Assembly (NCBI GenBank): GCA_029204225.1
Contig: CM055110.1
Coordinates: 18,595,501-18,659,500, forward strand
Length of the DNA: 64,000 nucleotides
Reading direction: 5' to 3'
DNA from: Diphasiastrum complanatum
Taxonomy: Eukaryota; Streptophyta; Lycopodiopsida; Lycopodiales; Lycopodiaceae
The notes beneath the pieces are model-generated. The model saw nothing but the letters and a program-made list of their open reading frames with translations. It was not told where the DNA came from and searched no databases. Shown here in pieces: positions 1 to 10,810 of this stretch (position 1 is its first letter; each line of letters begins with the position of its first letter). The position numbers were made by a program, and so were the translations under genes.

Positions 1-1442
1 AGAACTTGATCCAACTTTAGAATGAATTCCATCCTAAGTATAGATCTCCTTTCTAAGGTTCTAAAGTATCTTTCATTATTGATATAGAGAATAGTGTCCA
101 AATTGGATGCTTCACTATTTCTTACATCAATTTTACACATCAAGATATAGCTAGAACATGAAGAACCAAATAGAATGTGAATGAAATGATTCCTCCATGT
201 TTCAAACTTTGAACTCTCTGAAAAATTACAGCAACCAAACAATAAATGTGAGTGATGACCATTTGCTTGCTTGTCTCCTCCAACTTTGTCCTTTCTTGGT
301 ATGTCTCCACCATAAAACTCCATGAATGAGCCTCCATCTCCATCTTGGCACAAGATATCATCAACACTTGATGACTTGGCCATGAATGAGTGACATAATG
401 AACCTCTAATACCTTCATTTCCATCAACAAAACCAGCCAATAATGCTAGTACAACTCCAACAATAAGATATTGCAAGACAATGTAGCTAGTTTGTCCATA
501 TCTTGACAATTTGCACACATCCACATGAAATAGCTCAAACATGAGATGGAACAAGTAAAGTAAACTTGAACAACACTTCCTTGCCGCTCCTTTGACCTTA
601 CTTGAGTCCTCAATATGCTGCACAAACAGATCCGTAACATCTTTTCCAAATACCTTTCCTTTGATGCTCTTGACTAGCTCCAAAGTGCCACCTTTCCTTT
701 TGTGTTGTTGAAGCCCTTTGAGACCAACCTCTTGGTCTTCCTCTTGACCATCAAAGTCATTGAACAAAATTTTTTTTTCAGATCCATTACTTGCTTTTCC
801 AGTATGAAAACCATGAGAACCAATATCCACTTGCATAGCATCATCTACACAAGAAAATTCTCCAAAACATGTGAGTAAAGCAAAGTGAGTCGCTTCCACT
901 TGCTTACCTTTCTCTTGATCATCAAAGATATATAAGATATGAATATCTTCAGACCTGAACCTCTGGAAATACTCCCTCTCAAACATATGATCTAGATCCA
1001 ACAAGAACTCATCAATGCTTGATCTCAAATTTCCACGAAGGTTAGTGAAAACAATGTCACCATCATAAATCAAAAGATAGATTCCAAACTTTCCATCCAA
1101 CATGAAGTAGAGTAGGTGAAGATGAGTATCAAACCTAATAAATCCAGCCCTCTTGAGTCCATAACAAACCTCAATAAGCTCACCAATGAGATCTCTCTTG
1201 CCTTGAAAAAATTGCCTCTCGATTTGTTCCATATAGTCTTCTCCAACCAACCTTTTGTCATCTTGATCATGAGTGATCTGAAGTTTATCTTGTGGAAAAA
1301 CTTTGTCATAAACCCTACATAATTCAGAAAAGATCTAGAGAAATCTGATGGGATCAGATAACCCATTGTACTTTGGTATTTCTAAACGAGAGGACCTCCT
1401 AACAACAATTGGTGGTGGATTCAATGGTCCTTCGTCAGCCAT
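1..1442 (-). CDS. Gypsy-type element ORF, long open frame running off the left edge (partial, one internal stop)
   Basis: An ATG at 1442-1440 opens a frame whose first residues include PKYNGLSDPIRFL, resembling the start of the Retrotrans_gag domain of Ty3/gypsy elements (compare PKYDGESDPVRFL at 62361). A TAG at 1337-1335 interrupts it. From 1334 to base 1 the frame then stays open for 444 codons, far longer than chance allows in AT-rich DNA. The next in-frame ATG is at 1232. After the first 35 residues the protein does not resemble the usual gag: it is mixed acidic/hydrophobic with scattered Cys and His (for example CKLSRYGQTSY and FGCCNFSES) and has no zinc knuckle I can see. Upstream on this strand lie a leader, a primer-binding site (7988-8005) and an LTR (8010-8718), so it should be the first ORF of that element, split from its LTR by a later insertion at 2079-7331. 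That the frame belongs to the retroelement is inferred from this layout; its function is unknown. Confidence 0.55.
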
Positions 1443-2078
1443 ACTTCCAAATTATGACAATCAGATAATGAGATTGGATCTAGATTTTTTTAACAAAATT
1501 TTATTTCATATCAGATCATATCAGACCTATAAAATCTCTATCACTTGAAAAATAATCAGATTTTTGATTTTTGAAAAATAGATCTTGATCAAGCAACGAC
1601 ACTTCTAAGCCTTAACGATTTCTAATAATCATAATCAAATTGTAACAGATTTGCTCAAAATTTTGACAAAGGCTAGATTTTAGTACAAACGAAGGATTCT
1701 TGGAAGAAGGTTCTTCAGTGTTATTTTGGGTGAAAAGTCTCTGATCTAATTATTTGTTGACAAGTCTGGACAAATTAACCTAGGGTATAACTGGCGAAGG
1801 TTCTGATAGACAAGCAGTACGGTTTTTGTAGTTTGGCGAGGGTAAAAATAAGAATTTTTCAAGATCTTGGCCACAATAATGTTCAGGCGAAAGCAAAAAT
1901 GGTAGCTAACTATAAATAGTATCCTCAGAAATTCCAACGAAGATTTTGGCGAAGGTTACAAATGTAATACTGCTACTTTTGCAAAAGAGAGTCTTTTTTG
2001 ACAAAAATAGGTCAATATGACACATGGCCTCTACTACTCACTGATGAACCAAAATAGTAAGTCAGACTGACATAGACT
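1443..2078 (-). other. Distal part of the gypsy-element leader
   Basis: No coding sequence is recognised. This is untranslated leader between the primer site and the ORF of the minus-strand gypsy element. It holds several short copies of a GGCGAAGGTT-like motif (near 1790, 1833, 1885 and 1941) that recur beyond the nested element near 7339 and 7665. That supports 1443-2078 and 7337-7987 being two halves of one leader. Confidence 0.45.
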
Positions 2079-2910
2079 TGTGAAAAAAGCAAAAATAAGC
2101 TTGGTAGAGGCCAAAAATCTTGTATATAGATAAACACACATGTGTGGAGCCTGTTCCCACATGTAAAACTAGTGTACTTTTCATGTACCATCATCATATA
2201 TGTTGTACATATGATTTAATTCAAGTTCTACTGGCTAAAATGGCCAAAAACTAGTTTTCTAGACATATGACACATGGCATCAATCTATTGATTGCATGAG
2301 CCACATCATTTGGTTAGGTGTCATATCCCATGTGTAGAGAACAGCTCACACATGTGGAATAAGCTGAAGTAGGCGAATTTTGAGTTCTAGAAGATTTTCA
2401 GGTAGATCTCCATATAGAAGGAAAATGGACCAAAAGTGCTCAAAATAGAAGGTTTTGTCCAAGTGTCAATTTTGCATGATGAATCATCATATGACAAAGC
2501 ACCTTCACACATATGGGATCATAGGGATGATCAGTACCATGAGCTCCCACTTATTGTATATATAGAGCCACATTTGGCCCTAATCATTGTGAGACACCAA
2601 TATTGGTTTTGGAAGCAATTTTGAGTGATACTCCCCATTTGTCTACATTTTTTTTTATTGTTTTGAGGTTCTATCAATGTGTACTTGATTTTCAGGTTGG
2701 AGTCCATACTCAGGCAGTGTTTCACACGTGTGAAACCAGAAAGTACACTTACATTCAATTAATGATTGTTCTTGTTAGGATTTTGTGTCTAGAATTGATC
2801 TAGATTGATCTTAATCTGAAGTAGATTGATAGATCAAGTAATCTGACAACCAATCCCTCTTGAGGATCAGATTAGGATCCACTCTTGGTCCTTTTTGTAC
2901 TTTTTGCACA
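2079..2910 (+). repeat. 5' LTR (832 bp)
   Basis: Begins TGTGAAAAAAGC and ends TTTTTGCACA. It differs from the right LTR by a 22-bp extra segment near 2122-2143 and scattered substitutions. It contains several CACACRTGTG palindromes, including the 18-bp perfect palindrome GTTTCACACGTGTGAAAC at 2719-2736, and a TATA box at 2557. Confidence 0.9.
2557..2565 (+). promoter_or_regulatory. TATA box of 5' LTR
   Basis: TATATATAG lies about 350 bp before the LTR end and is conserved at 6978 in the other LTR. It is the likely core promoter of the element. Confidence 0.55.
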
Positions 2911-2922
2911 TGGTATCAGAGC
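2911..2922 (+). other. Primer-binding site (initiator tRNA-Met)
   Basis: TGGTATCAGAGC abuts the CACA end of the left LTR directly. This is the standard plant primer site complementary to the 3' end of initiator tRNA-Met. Confidence 0.88.
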
Positions 2923-4500
2923 CTAGTACAAGAGGTTTTGTTGAAATTGATAGGGTTAATCCAAATCAAAGCCAAAATTAGCAGTTTTTTTGGAAACTAG
3001 TCAAATTTTGTGTAGCGAGTTGGATTTGATAGCTATCCTCAAAATTTTTGGTCTAGATCTTGTTGTGGGCTGTAGGGACCCTTTTCACACGTGTGAGACC
3101 GTACAGCTCCAGTTTTGACTGAGAAATTTCAAAAATTTATAGAATTTGACTCACATACCCAATTTGAGTGATTTTTGGTGCAAAATCAAGCATTTTCTAT
3201 AGTAAATCTAATCCCTTGATTAGTTCTTGGATTAGATCAGCCAAAAAATTGAAATTTAAGCTTGATAAAGGTGCATTAATTGATCTTCTCTGATTTTTTG
3301 AGTGTTATGTTGAAGTTAAGAGAGATTTTGCTAAAAATCATAGATTAAGGAGTGATATGCAAGGTGAGAAGTTGAAATCCATTGTACCATCACTCTAGAT
3401 TTGTTCAAGAGTGATAGGTTCAAGTTTAGAAGCATCAATTTGCTAGAAAACATCTTTGGATCTGTCCTCCAAGTGAAACCTTTGAGAGTTTCTAGTGCAT
3501 ATAGAGCATCTATGCAAATCTTTTGTAGAATTTGACATAGATTGGCTTAAATTGAGAGTTCTAGAAAAGAGATTGAGATTCAAGTCACATTGTTCAACCC
3601 TACTCAATTTGTTTGAGTGACTGTAAGGTTTGAAAAGAGTCATTAAGGTGTCTATGACAAATGTGTAGAGAGAGATCCAATTTCTAAGAGTTCCTTCCTT
3701 TGTAGAGGGCAAGATCTAGAAACTCATTATGTGTTGTTATTGGTAAAGAATTTGTCTTCTCCTATGTGATCAAATCTTTCTAATTGGCATTAGCTCTCTG
3801 AAGCACAATATCTTAGTGAGAAAAATCACAACTTTTGATTTTGAATTTCATTCCAAGTCTTAAAAAGTAGAGTAATTGGTGGAATCCAATAGGAGTGATT
3901 GAATTCAATTTGTTGAGGAAAATTGACATAGTATGTATGAAACTCAAATTAGTTCTATTCAACTTTCTTTGTGAGAGTGTGAGGGTAAATTTGAGATCCC
4001 ATTGGATGTCTAGAATGAGGAGTCCATATTTGAGTATTCATGCATGGTTGAGATCTTTGCGAATCTCTAGTTGTCTAATTTTTTAAGCTTTGTGAAAAAT
4101 TTGTTGTATAGTTTGTTGTCAAATCAAATCAAATTCATTCTAAATCTCAATTGTGGATCATTTGGGTCAAGAGTGAGTCCAAAAGAAGTGATTAAGTTTG
4201 ATCTTCATGTATTTGAAACAAAACCCATCTTTTGTTCAAGAATCTCAAGTGTTGAGAGAACTAGTCAAGTGAAAAGGAAAATCTAGGTGTCAAATTTTTT
4301 CATATCCATTTCGACTTTCAAAAGAAAGAGTCATTGGTATTTAATGAGTCCAATAGAAAGGTGGATCTGATTTCTTTTGTGATTTGATTCAAAGATTGTA
4401 TGCTTTTGCCTTAGTGATCAAAGCAAAGTTTCCAAGTGACTAGTCATTAGTGTGAGGATTGATTCTTAGGTTTGTGAGTTAGATCTTTTGTAGATCTTTC
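2923..4500 (+). other. Interior leader of the LARD-like element; no gene recognised
   Basis: About 1.6 kb of AT-rich interior with many stops in all frames and only short frames of 60-90 codons. It includes another CACACGTGTG near 3088, outside the LTR. I see no protein domain. Confidence 0.5.
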
Positions 4501-4504
4501 TAGA

Positions 4505-6384
4505 TTGTTGAAGATGTTCAAATCTAGTCTTTTGAGAGTCACAAATTACATTTGTAGAATCATATCACAGGTTTTCATTCACATAGCATCAATAGGTGGC
4601 ATCCTATTGAAGGAAAGAAAGGATCCAAAGTGCAACCTTTGTGGCAAGGAAGGATATATATCCTCAAGATGCTACAAAAGAAGACCAATCCATCCAACAA
4701 GAACCAAAGCAAGGGGGCCGAGGAGAAGGATGGAGTTTCAAGTTTGAAATGCAAATACAAGAAGGACAAGTCCAAGAAAAGGTGTTTCCTTTGTGGAAAG
4801 GTGAATGGGCTTGGAGTCTCACAAGGACTTGCAAGATTTGTCTTCAAGAGTCCATCACAACACATGTCAAATCCTTTGAAATTTTTCATTTGGAAGTGCA
4901 TTGTTTGGTTCAAGATGCAAAGATAGATGTCACCTTCATGAAAGTAACTTGGATTTTTTTTATGTCCTTGGAAAGTATTTTGCTTGGAACTTTTGATAAG
5001 TTCAAACTTATTGTTATGATCCGAGAGAAATCAATCAAGAATAAGGAGCAACAATCACAAAATGAAAATAATTCTCATTTATGCTATCATGTCAACTTAT
5101 GAAGAACCATTTTGCTTTGAAGAGATTTCTGTATCTCAAAGGTGGATTAAGGCAATACTAGTTGAGTGTGATGCCTTAAAAGATAGCAAAATATGTTTTT
5201 CTTGTAAGCTTACATTGGAAATGGAAATATCTTCATAATGTAGGATCTTTTGGTTTCAATAAAATCATGAATGATGTGTTCATTCATAAAGATGAAAATT
5301 GTAAGGCAAGTTGTAAACTTCTTATGAGAATAAGTGAAGCATCCAAAGTGGACACTTATATCATAAGCAAGTAGTTAGCCATTGAGATGGAAATGCCTTT
5401 TGATCTCAATATTAGAAAAATCATGCCAAGTTGTGGTGATTTTTGGACTTATGTTTCTAGCATAAGTAATTTTAATAATCATAGGAAGTGCATATTGTGT
5501 GGTCATAGTTGTTGTGATCATTATGAGACATGGAGGTCTCAGATTTCCATCAAGAAGGAGCACCATGAAGAGGATCTTAAAGAATCATCTCAAGGTTCAA
5601 GTGTGCCAAGGATTGAGGAGGAGAGACCTTCTCAAGTTGCGATTCCAAAAAGAAACTCAAGAAATATGGTTGATTCCATGTGGCTCACATTTCAAGGGAA
5701 AGAGGAGCATATCTCATGTGGTATACATCTCATACTTACTTCTCTTCTGTCATTTGATAAATCAATTTGCTTTAGTGAGATCGTTGCATCTCAAAATTGG
5801 AGTAAAGCCATACTAGTTGAGCATGAAGTCTCTCTTGAGAACATAGATGATGTTCTTAAAAGGTTGAAATTGATTTTAAATCAATTAGAAAGCAAATGTT
5901 TATTTTATCAAATGTATGCTCAGATTCATGTAAGAGCAAAAGTGATTTGTTCACTCATAGTTTGAAAATCTGTATTGAGGCAAATTGTAAACTCTTTATG
6001 AGAGTAAGTGAATCATCTTCTAAAGACACTTATCTCTATAATGAAGTATTTAGCCTCATTGGATCTGAGATTAGCATGGTAAACAAGCATGAAGATATGA
6101 TGCAAACACTTTGTTATTATAGCATGCATAGTCTTGCCAATTTGGATAAGTCTAATTCTCTAGATCATGGTAGCATGATGTTAGATCTTTGTGATCCTAA
6201 TAAGTCAAGAAGAAATTTTTATTTTCTCATGGAGGAGCATGCACATGAAGAAGGAGCAAGCCTCATAGTCAAGCATCTACATGAAATTTGGAAGGAATCA
6301 ATTTTGAAGATGCTAGGATGGTGCAAAGCTCTCAAGTTCATCAAAGATGTCAACATTAAAGAAACACTATCATGGATATGGTGA
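4505..6384 (+). pseudogene. Decayed ORF with zinc-knuckle-like and CxxC motifs, unknown family
   Basis: Several overlapping frames seem to be pieces of one former protein, split by frameshifts. Near 4632 a knuckle-like CNLCGKEGYISSRC matches CX2CX4HX4C except that Tyr replaces His. KRCFLCGK follows near 4780, and RKCILCGHSCCDHYETW near 5487 is also Cys-rich. The longest pieces are 192 codons (5387-5965) and 162 codons (5896-6384). Two blocks are diverged copies of each other: SQRWIKAILVE (near 5135) matches SQNWSKAILVE (near 5790), and CKLLMRISEASKVDTY (near 5313) matches CKLFMRVSESSSKDTY (near 5987). The Cys-rich blocks suggest a gag-like nucleic-acid-binding origin, but no family is recognised. 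Confidence 0.4.
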
Positions 6385-6510
6385 TTTCAGATCAACATCA
6401 AGCTCATTGGCTAATCTTCACACCTTTTGAACCAGCAAAGACCAATTCAGCCCATGGAGTCAAGTTCAAGATCATCATGTTTTTCATCAAGCTAGATCTA
6501 CCAAGCTAGA

Positions 6511-6521
6511 TTTTTGAGGAG
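6511..6521 (+). other. Polypurine tract before 3' LTR
   Basis: TTTTTGAGGAG lies immediately upstream of the TGTG start of the right LTR, where the plus-strand primer of an LTR element is expected. Confidence 0.6.
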
Positions 6522-7331
6522 TGTGAAAAATGCAAAAATAAGCTTGGTAGAGGCCAAAAATATTGTGGAGCCTGTTCTCACATGTGAAACTAGTGTACTT
6601 GTCATGTACCATAATCATATATGTTGTACATATGATTTAATTCAAGTTCTAGTGGCTAAAATAGCCAAAAACTAGTTTTCTAGACATATGACACATGGCA
6701 TCAATCTATTGATTGCATGAGCCACATCCTTTGGTTAGGTGTCATATCCCATGTGTAGAGGACAGCTCACACGTGTGGAATAAGCTGAAGTAGGCGAATT
6801 TTGACTTCTAGAATATTTCCAAGTAGATCTCCATATAGAAGGAAAATGGACCAAAAGTGCTCAAAATAGAAGGTTTTGTCCAAGTGTCAGTTTTGCATGA
6901 TGAACCATCATATGACAAAGCACCTTCTCACATGTGGGATCAGAGGGATGATCAGTACCACAAGCTCCCACTTATTGTATATATAGAGCCACATTTGGCC
7001 ATAATCAGTGTGAGACACCAATCTTGGTTTTGGAAGCAATTTTGAGTGATTCTCTCCGTTTGTTTACATTTGTTTTGATTGTTTTGAGGTTCTATCAATG
7101 TGTACTTGATTTTCAGGTTGGAGTCCATACATAGATAGTTTTTCACACGTGTGAAACCAGAAAGTACACTTACCTTCAATTAATGATTGTTGTTGTTAGG
7201 ATTTTGTGTCTAGAATTGATCTAGATTGATCTTAATCTGAAGTAGATTGATAGATCAAGTAATCTGACAACCAATCCCTCTTGAGGATTAGATTAGGATC
7301 CACTCTTGGTCCTTTTTGTACTTTTTGCGCA
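6522..7331 (+). repeat. 3' LTR (810 bp)
   Basis: Direct copy of 2079-2910, beginning TGTGAAAAATGC and ending TTTTTGCGCA, followed by the AGACT duplication. It carries the TATA box TATATATAG at 6978-6986 and the palindrome TTTCACACGTGTGAAA at 7141-7156. Confidence 0.9.
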
Positions 7332-7336
7332 AGACT

Positions 7337-7987
7337 TTGGCGAAGGTTTCAAGCAAAATTTCTTTTGAGAAAATTGATAATTTTGTAAAAAGGTGTTAAA
7401 CTCTTCAAAAAATTACCAGCCACCAAATAAACAGTCACTTTGACCTTTTATTTTTAGAATTAACGTGCGCTGACCTGGCAGTAGATAAATCTGAATCACA
7501 CCTACGCACAGTGAATCGGACAAAGGTTCTTTTTCTGTATTTTTTAGTGTTTTGAGTGTTTTTTGGTGTTTTTTGATGGTTTTTTTTATGTTTCTGCAAA
7601 TTGGCTAGGAGTGTTCACTCTTCAAATTGAAGGTTCTGTGAGCAAAATTGAAGGTGCTTGCAACTCGGCGAACGTTTCTTGAAAGAGGGTAAAAAGTTAT
7701 CAGCTCTAATGGCAATTTTGTCTCCTTTTCACCAAAATCTGGCAGATTTGATCGATTTTTGTTGTTTTTTTTTATTTCTCAAATCCAGATGAAGATGGTG
7801 ATTTGAATAGCTTCTCTTGCTCAACAATCAGATTAGATTTTGAACAAAAAGATCCACTCAAATCAAGCGAAATCACTCCAAATTTAATTCTAAAATGCAA
7901 TTTTAACACTATTCATGCCAAGACAAGATGCCTAATGCAAGCTAACCATCAATCAAACATGCTGTAAACTGAAAAATTGGCGTAGCT
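7337..7987 (-). other. Proximal part of the gypsy-element leader
   Basis: Non-coding in all frames. Continues the GGCGAAGGTT motif series of 1443-2078 and lies between that block and the primer site at 7988-8005. Confidence 0.45.
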
Positions 7988-8005
7988 CCCCTGGCAACGG
8001 TGCCA
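7988..8005 (-). other. Primer-binding site of minus-strand gypsy element (tRNA-Asp-like)
   Basis: On the minus strand the sequence is TGGCACCGTTGCCAGGGG, four bases inside the LTR end. It closely resembles the TGGCGCCGTTGCCGGGGA type used by plant Athila/Tat-group gypsy elements. Confidence 0.7.
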
Positions 8006-8009
8006 AAAT

Positions 8010-8718
8010 TGTAGTGGGTTAATTTCCTATCCTATCCTCAATCCAAGATCCAAGCACTCAAGCATCAAGGAAATGAAGTTAATTGTCATGCGTAGGTTCG
8101 ATCTCGTGATAGCGATAACATATCTCAGAATTCAGCATGTATGAAAGATCCACATCTAACTCTAACATCCATTAACACTAAGCATTAACACTACATCCAT
8201 TAATCCTAAGATTCACCATGATAATAGCTTACGCCTCTCTCTTTCTTTCTCTCTCAAATAGCATAAGAAATATAAATCTCAATAATACTCATATCCGACA
8301 ATTAGCAAATACAACAAAAGCATGAGAGATGGAGGAATAGAGTTAGAGAGCAAGGACATTCACAAGTCCATTCCATAAGAGAACCAATCTGCTTGTATTG
8401 AAATGAACATTTGAACATGAGGAGCAACTCGAGTTTGCCCCTATTTATAGTCGAGAGGAGGGCCTTGGCCTCAAAATCCTATTGGCCCAGTTCTACCTTC
8501 CTAACTATTTAAACTTAAAAAAGAGTGAGAACCCATTCAATAATTGGAGGGAACCAATTTGAAATTGAATTTGAACCAATTTTGGCTTGACATCTAGGCC
8601 CTGTGACATTAAAAGTCCCACAAAAAGGCCTAAAGTCCTTTTATTAACTTTCTAATTATCAAATAACTATGTTCACGTAGGGTGCCAAATCCCTATTACT
8701 TATTAACTAGGGTTAGGG
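8010..8718 (-). repeat. LTR of minus-strand gypsy element (5' LTR, about 0.7 kb)
   Basis: On the plus strand it starts TGTAGTGGGTTAAT at 8010; the minus-strand end is ACA, next to the primer site. The right boundary is approximate, where copia integrase homology begins around 8736. A minus-strand TATA box, CTATAAATAG, lies at 8441-8450. The matching 3' LTR would be left of the window. Confidence 0.6.
8441..8450 (-). promoter_or_regulatory. TATA box of gypsy LTR
   Basis: CTATAAATAG on the minus strand inside the LTR, about 430 bp before its downstream end. Confidence 0.55.
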
Positions 8719-8735
8719 TTGCCTCGATATCCGCA

Positions 8736-9485
8736 AACCCTCCAACACCTTGGTTCTTGTTTCCAATGGCACATGCACATAACATATACACCCAAAAACT
8801 TTCAAGTGATTAAGATTGGATTTCTTTCCATACAACATCTCATAATGAGTTTTGCCTTTAATTTCTCTGCAAGACACCCTATTCATCAAGTAGTTTGCAC
8901 ATACAAGAGATTCACTCCAAAAAAAATTGGGCAAACAAGCATCCAATCTTAAAGCCTTAGAACATTCACATAATGTTCTATTCCTTCTTTCAGGAACTCC
9001 ATTTTGTTGAGGGGTGTAAGGACAAGAAGTTTCTTCCTTGATCCCTTCCTCCTCACAAAAGGCTTTAACTCATTGGAGATGAATTCTCCACCATTGTCAC
9101 TTTAAGAACCTTGATGCTATGATTATGATGCCTTTCCACAAAAAACTTGAACTTTACAAAAGTATCAAATACTTGAGACTTGGAAAGTAAGAACACCCAA
9201 CAATATCTTGAGTAGTCATCAATGCAGGTTAAAAACATGGATGAACCTCCATTAGATTTGGTGCTAGCAATATGCACATCCTTGTGTATGAGTTCAAGAG
9301 GATGAGATGACTTTGTAATGGAGCTAGGAGACACCTTCTTATGTGCCTTGTATAAAGCACATGCTTCACAAACCTTGTCTTCCTTCCCAATAGACCTTGG
9401 TAGGCCTAAAGCATACTCCTCTGTGATCATAGCCTCCATGGAACCCGAGTTGACATGTCCAAGTCTTTTGTGCCATAAAGTGAAG
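8736..9485 (-). pseudogene. Copia integrase fragment
   Basis: Minus-strand translation gives a copia GAG_pre-integrase and integrase core in order: LWHKRLGHV with its His residues (near 9440-9475), CEACALYKAHKK (Cys pair), LELIHKDVH and CIDDYSRYCWVF, then, after a frame break near 9065-9100, MNRVSCREIKGKTHYEMLYGKK and HLKVFGCICYVHVP near the left end. The usual Asp in the HSD-type motif reads Lys-Asp (HKD). Reverse transcriptase and gag are absent. The fragment is cut at 9485/9486 by an LTR and at about 8736 by the gypsy LTR, so it is a piece of an older copia element split by later insertions. Confidence 0.82.
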
Positions 9486-10749
9486 TGTCGTACTATACCA
9501 ACAAGGTTAATATAGATTTTATAGTAAATAATGTCATTCCCACAGAGGACAGCGTTAGAAAGTTATGTTTTTGGTACAATTTATGACAAGTGGTTTCGAG
9601 TGTTATTCTAGTTGTCAACAGACATTAAAAAGTAACTAGTATTACTTATGTTTGGGATGGGTAGTGTTAATAAGTTTAGAACAACAATCTGGCCTCTATC
9701 GAATTGAAGGAAGCGCGTTCTACCGATGAGATGTTATCAGAGTAGTACAACAGTACTACACTCTGGCTGATTAAGGTGTCAACAGAGAATCGAGAATTGT
9801 TTGATGTATTCGCAATTGTGCAGACAATTAATTAATCGCGTTCACGAACTATTCGTTTCTAGACAGAAGTCCTCAACAACTAAAGCCCAACTTAATGGTT
9901 AAAGAACACAAAGAGTTTTAGAACACGTTAGAAACCTATGTCAATGCCAATCAGGAAAACAGATCAAAGACCCAATTCTTCAGACAGGGACTGTCATCTC
10001 ATATGTATACATACAGCTTTATTCAATGATCGTGCTAGACTATACCAAAGATAGACATTATTCGAGTGCCAAAAAGAAAGTATTCATGACGGACGAATAA
10101 GATGGTTTTAAGACAATTCTTTAGAGCATGCTTTACGGAAACACAGCAAACAACTATAATGCACTAGAGCATCTGTCTAATCATAGAGTAATTCATGAAA
10201 TGTGTTAGAGATTATTAGCAGACTCAAGATCACTCACACTCAGCAGTGCAGAGAACAGAGATAAGAGAGAATAACTCACAGAACTCTATTCACTTCTTCA
10301 ATCTCTTACATAAGCATAAACTCTTCTCTCTCGATGATTGAGACTGAAGTGTGAGATCTATATATGTTCTATGGGGCGAACAAACACACCTCTTAAACAA
10401 TAGGTGTGTCGCTCCCGTGAAAGGGTCTAGTTAACAATTAGACTGAAAATACGTTCAACTATACCTTAGGAGGTATACTTAACTATGAGTTAAAGTTACT
10501 CTAGTTTAACATGTCTTTTCGTATCTAGTCATTTCGTATGGACAACCTAGTAAAGGTTATCCAAGGCAATGTCTTTTCCTTTTAAAGGTCTTGTCCTTAA
10601 TTACAAGGCAAGTACTTAGGAGATATATTCCCGAAAAATGACTTAGGCCTCTTCATGATTTATACTTAACCAGCTCATATCTTCATTTTCGAGTATATCA
10701 TGCCATATCTATGTTGATATTCAATATTTAACATTTTTGTGGCATCACA
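9486..10749 (-). repeat. Long LTR (1264 bp), 3' LTR of a minus-strand element
   Basis: Bounded by TGTCGTACTA at 9486 and GGCATCACA at 10749 on the plus strand, so TG...CA in both readings. A purine tract lies just outside on the minus-strand upstream side (10750-10762), as expected for a 3' LTR. A minus-strand TATA-like CATATATAG is at 10358-10366. No second copy is present in the window, so the 5' end of the element is lost or diverged. Confidence 0.6.
10358..10366 (-). promoter_or_regulatory. TATA-like box in long LTR
   Basis: CATATATAG on the minus strand within the LTR; a promoter role is inferred from position only. Confidence 0.35.
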
Positions 10750-10762
10750 TATCCCCTTCCTC
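10750..10762 (-). other. Polypurine tract of minus-strand element
   Basis: On the minus strand the sequence GAGGAAGGGGATA directly precedes the TGTGATGCC start of the LTR. Confidence 0.6.
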
Positions 10763-10810
10763 AAATGCGAAACGTCCTCATGAACATATCATCTTCATTT
10801 CGAGGATTAT

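Larger units (their letters stand above)
2079..7331 (+). mobile_element. Non-autonomous LTR retrotransposon (LARD-like), complete, 5.25 kb
   Basis: Two direct LTRs (2079-2910 and 6522-7331) bound a 3.6-kb interior. The element is flanked by a perfect 5-bp target duplication, AGACT, at 2074-2078 and 7332-7336. A TGGTATCAGAGC primer site, complementary to initiator tRNA-Met, directly follows the left LTR, and a purine tract precedes the right LTR. No protease, integrase or reverse transcriptase is recognisable; only decayed frames with CxxC motifs are present. It must have been mobilised in trans. It sits inside the leader of a minus-strand gypsy element. Confidence 0.88.
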
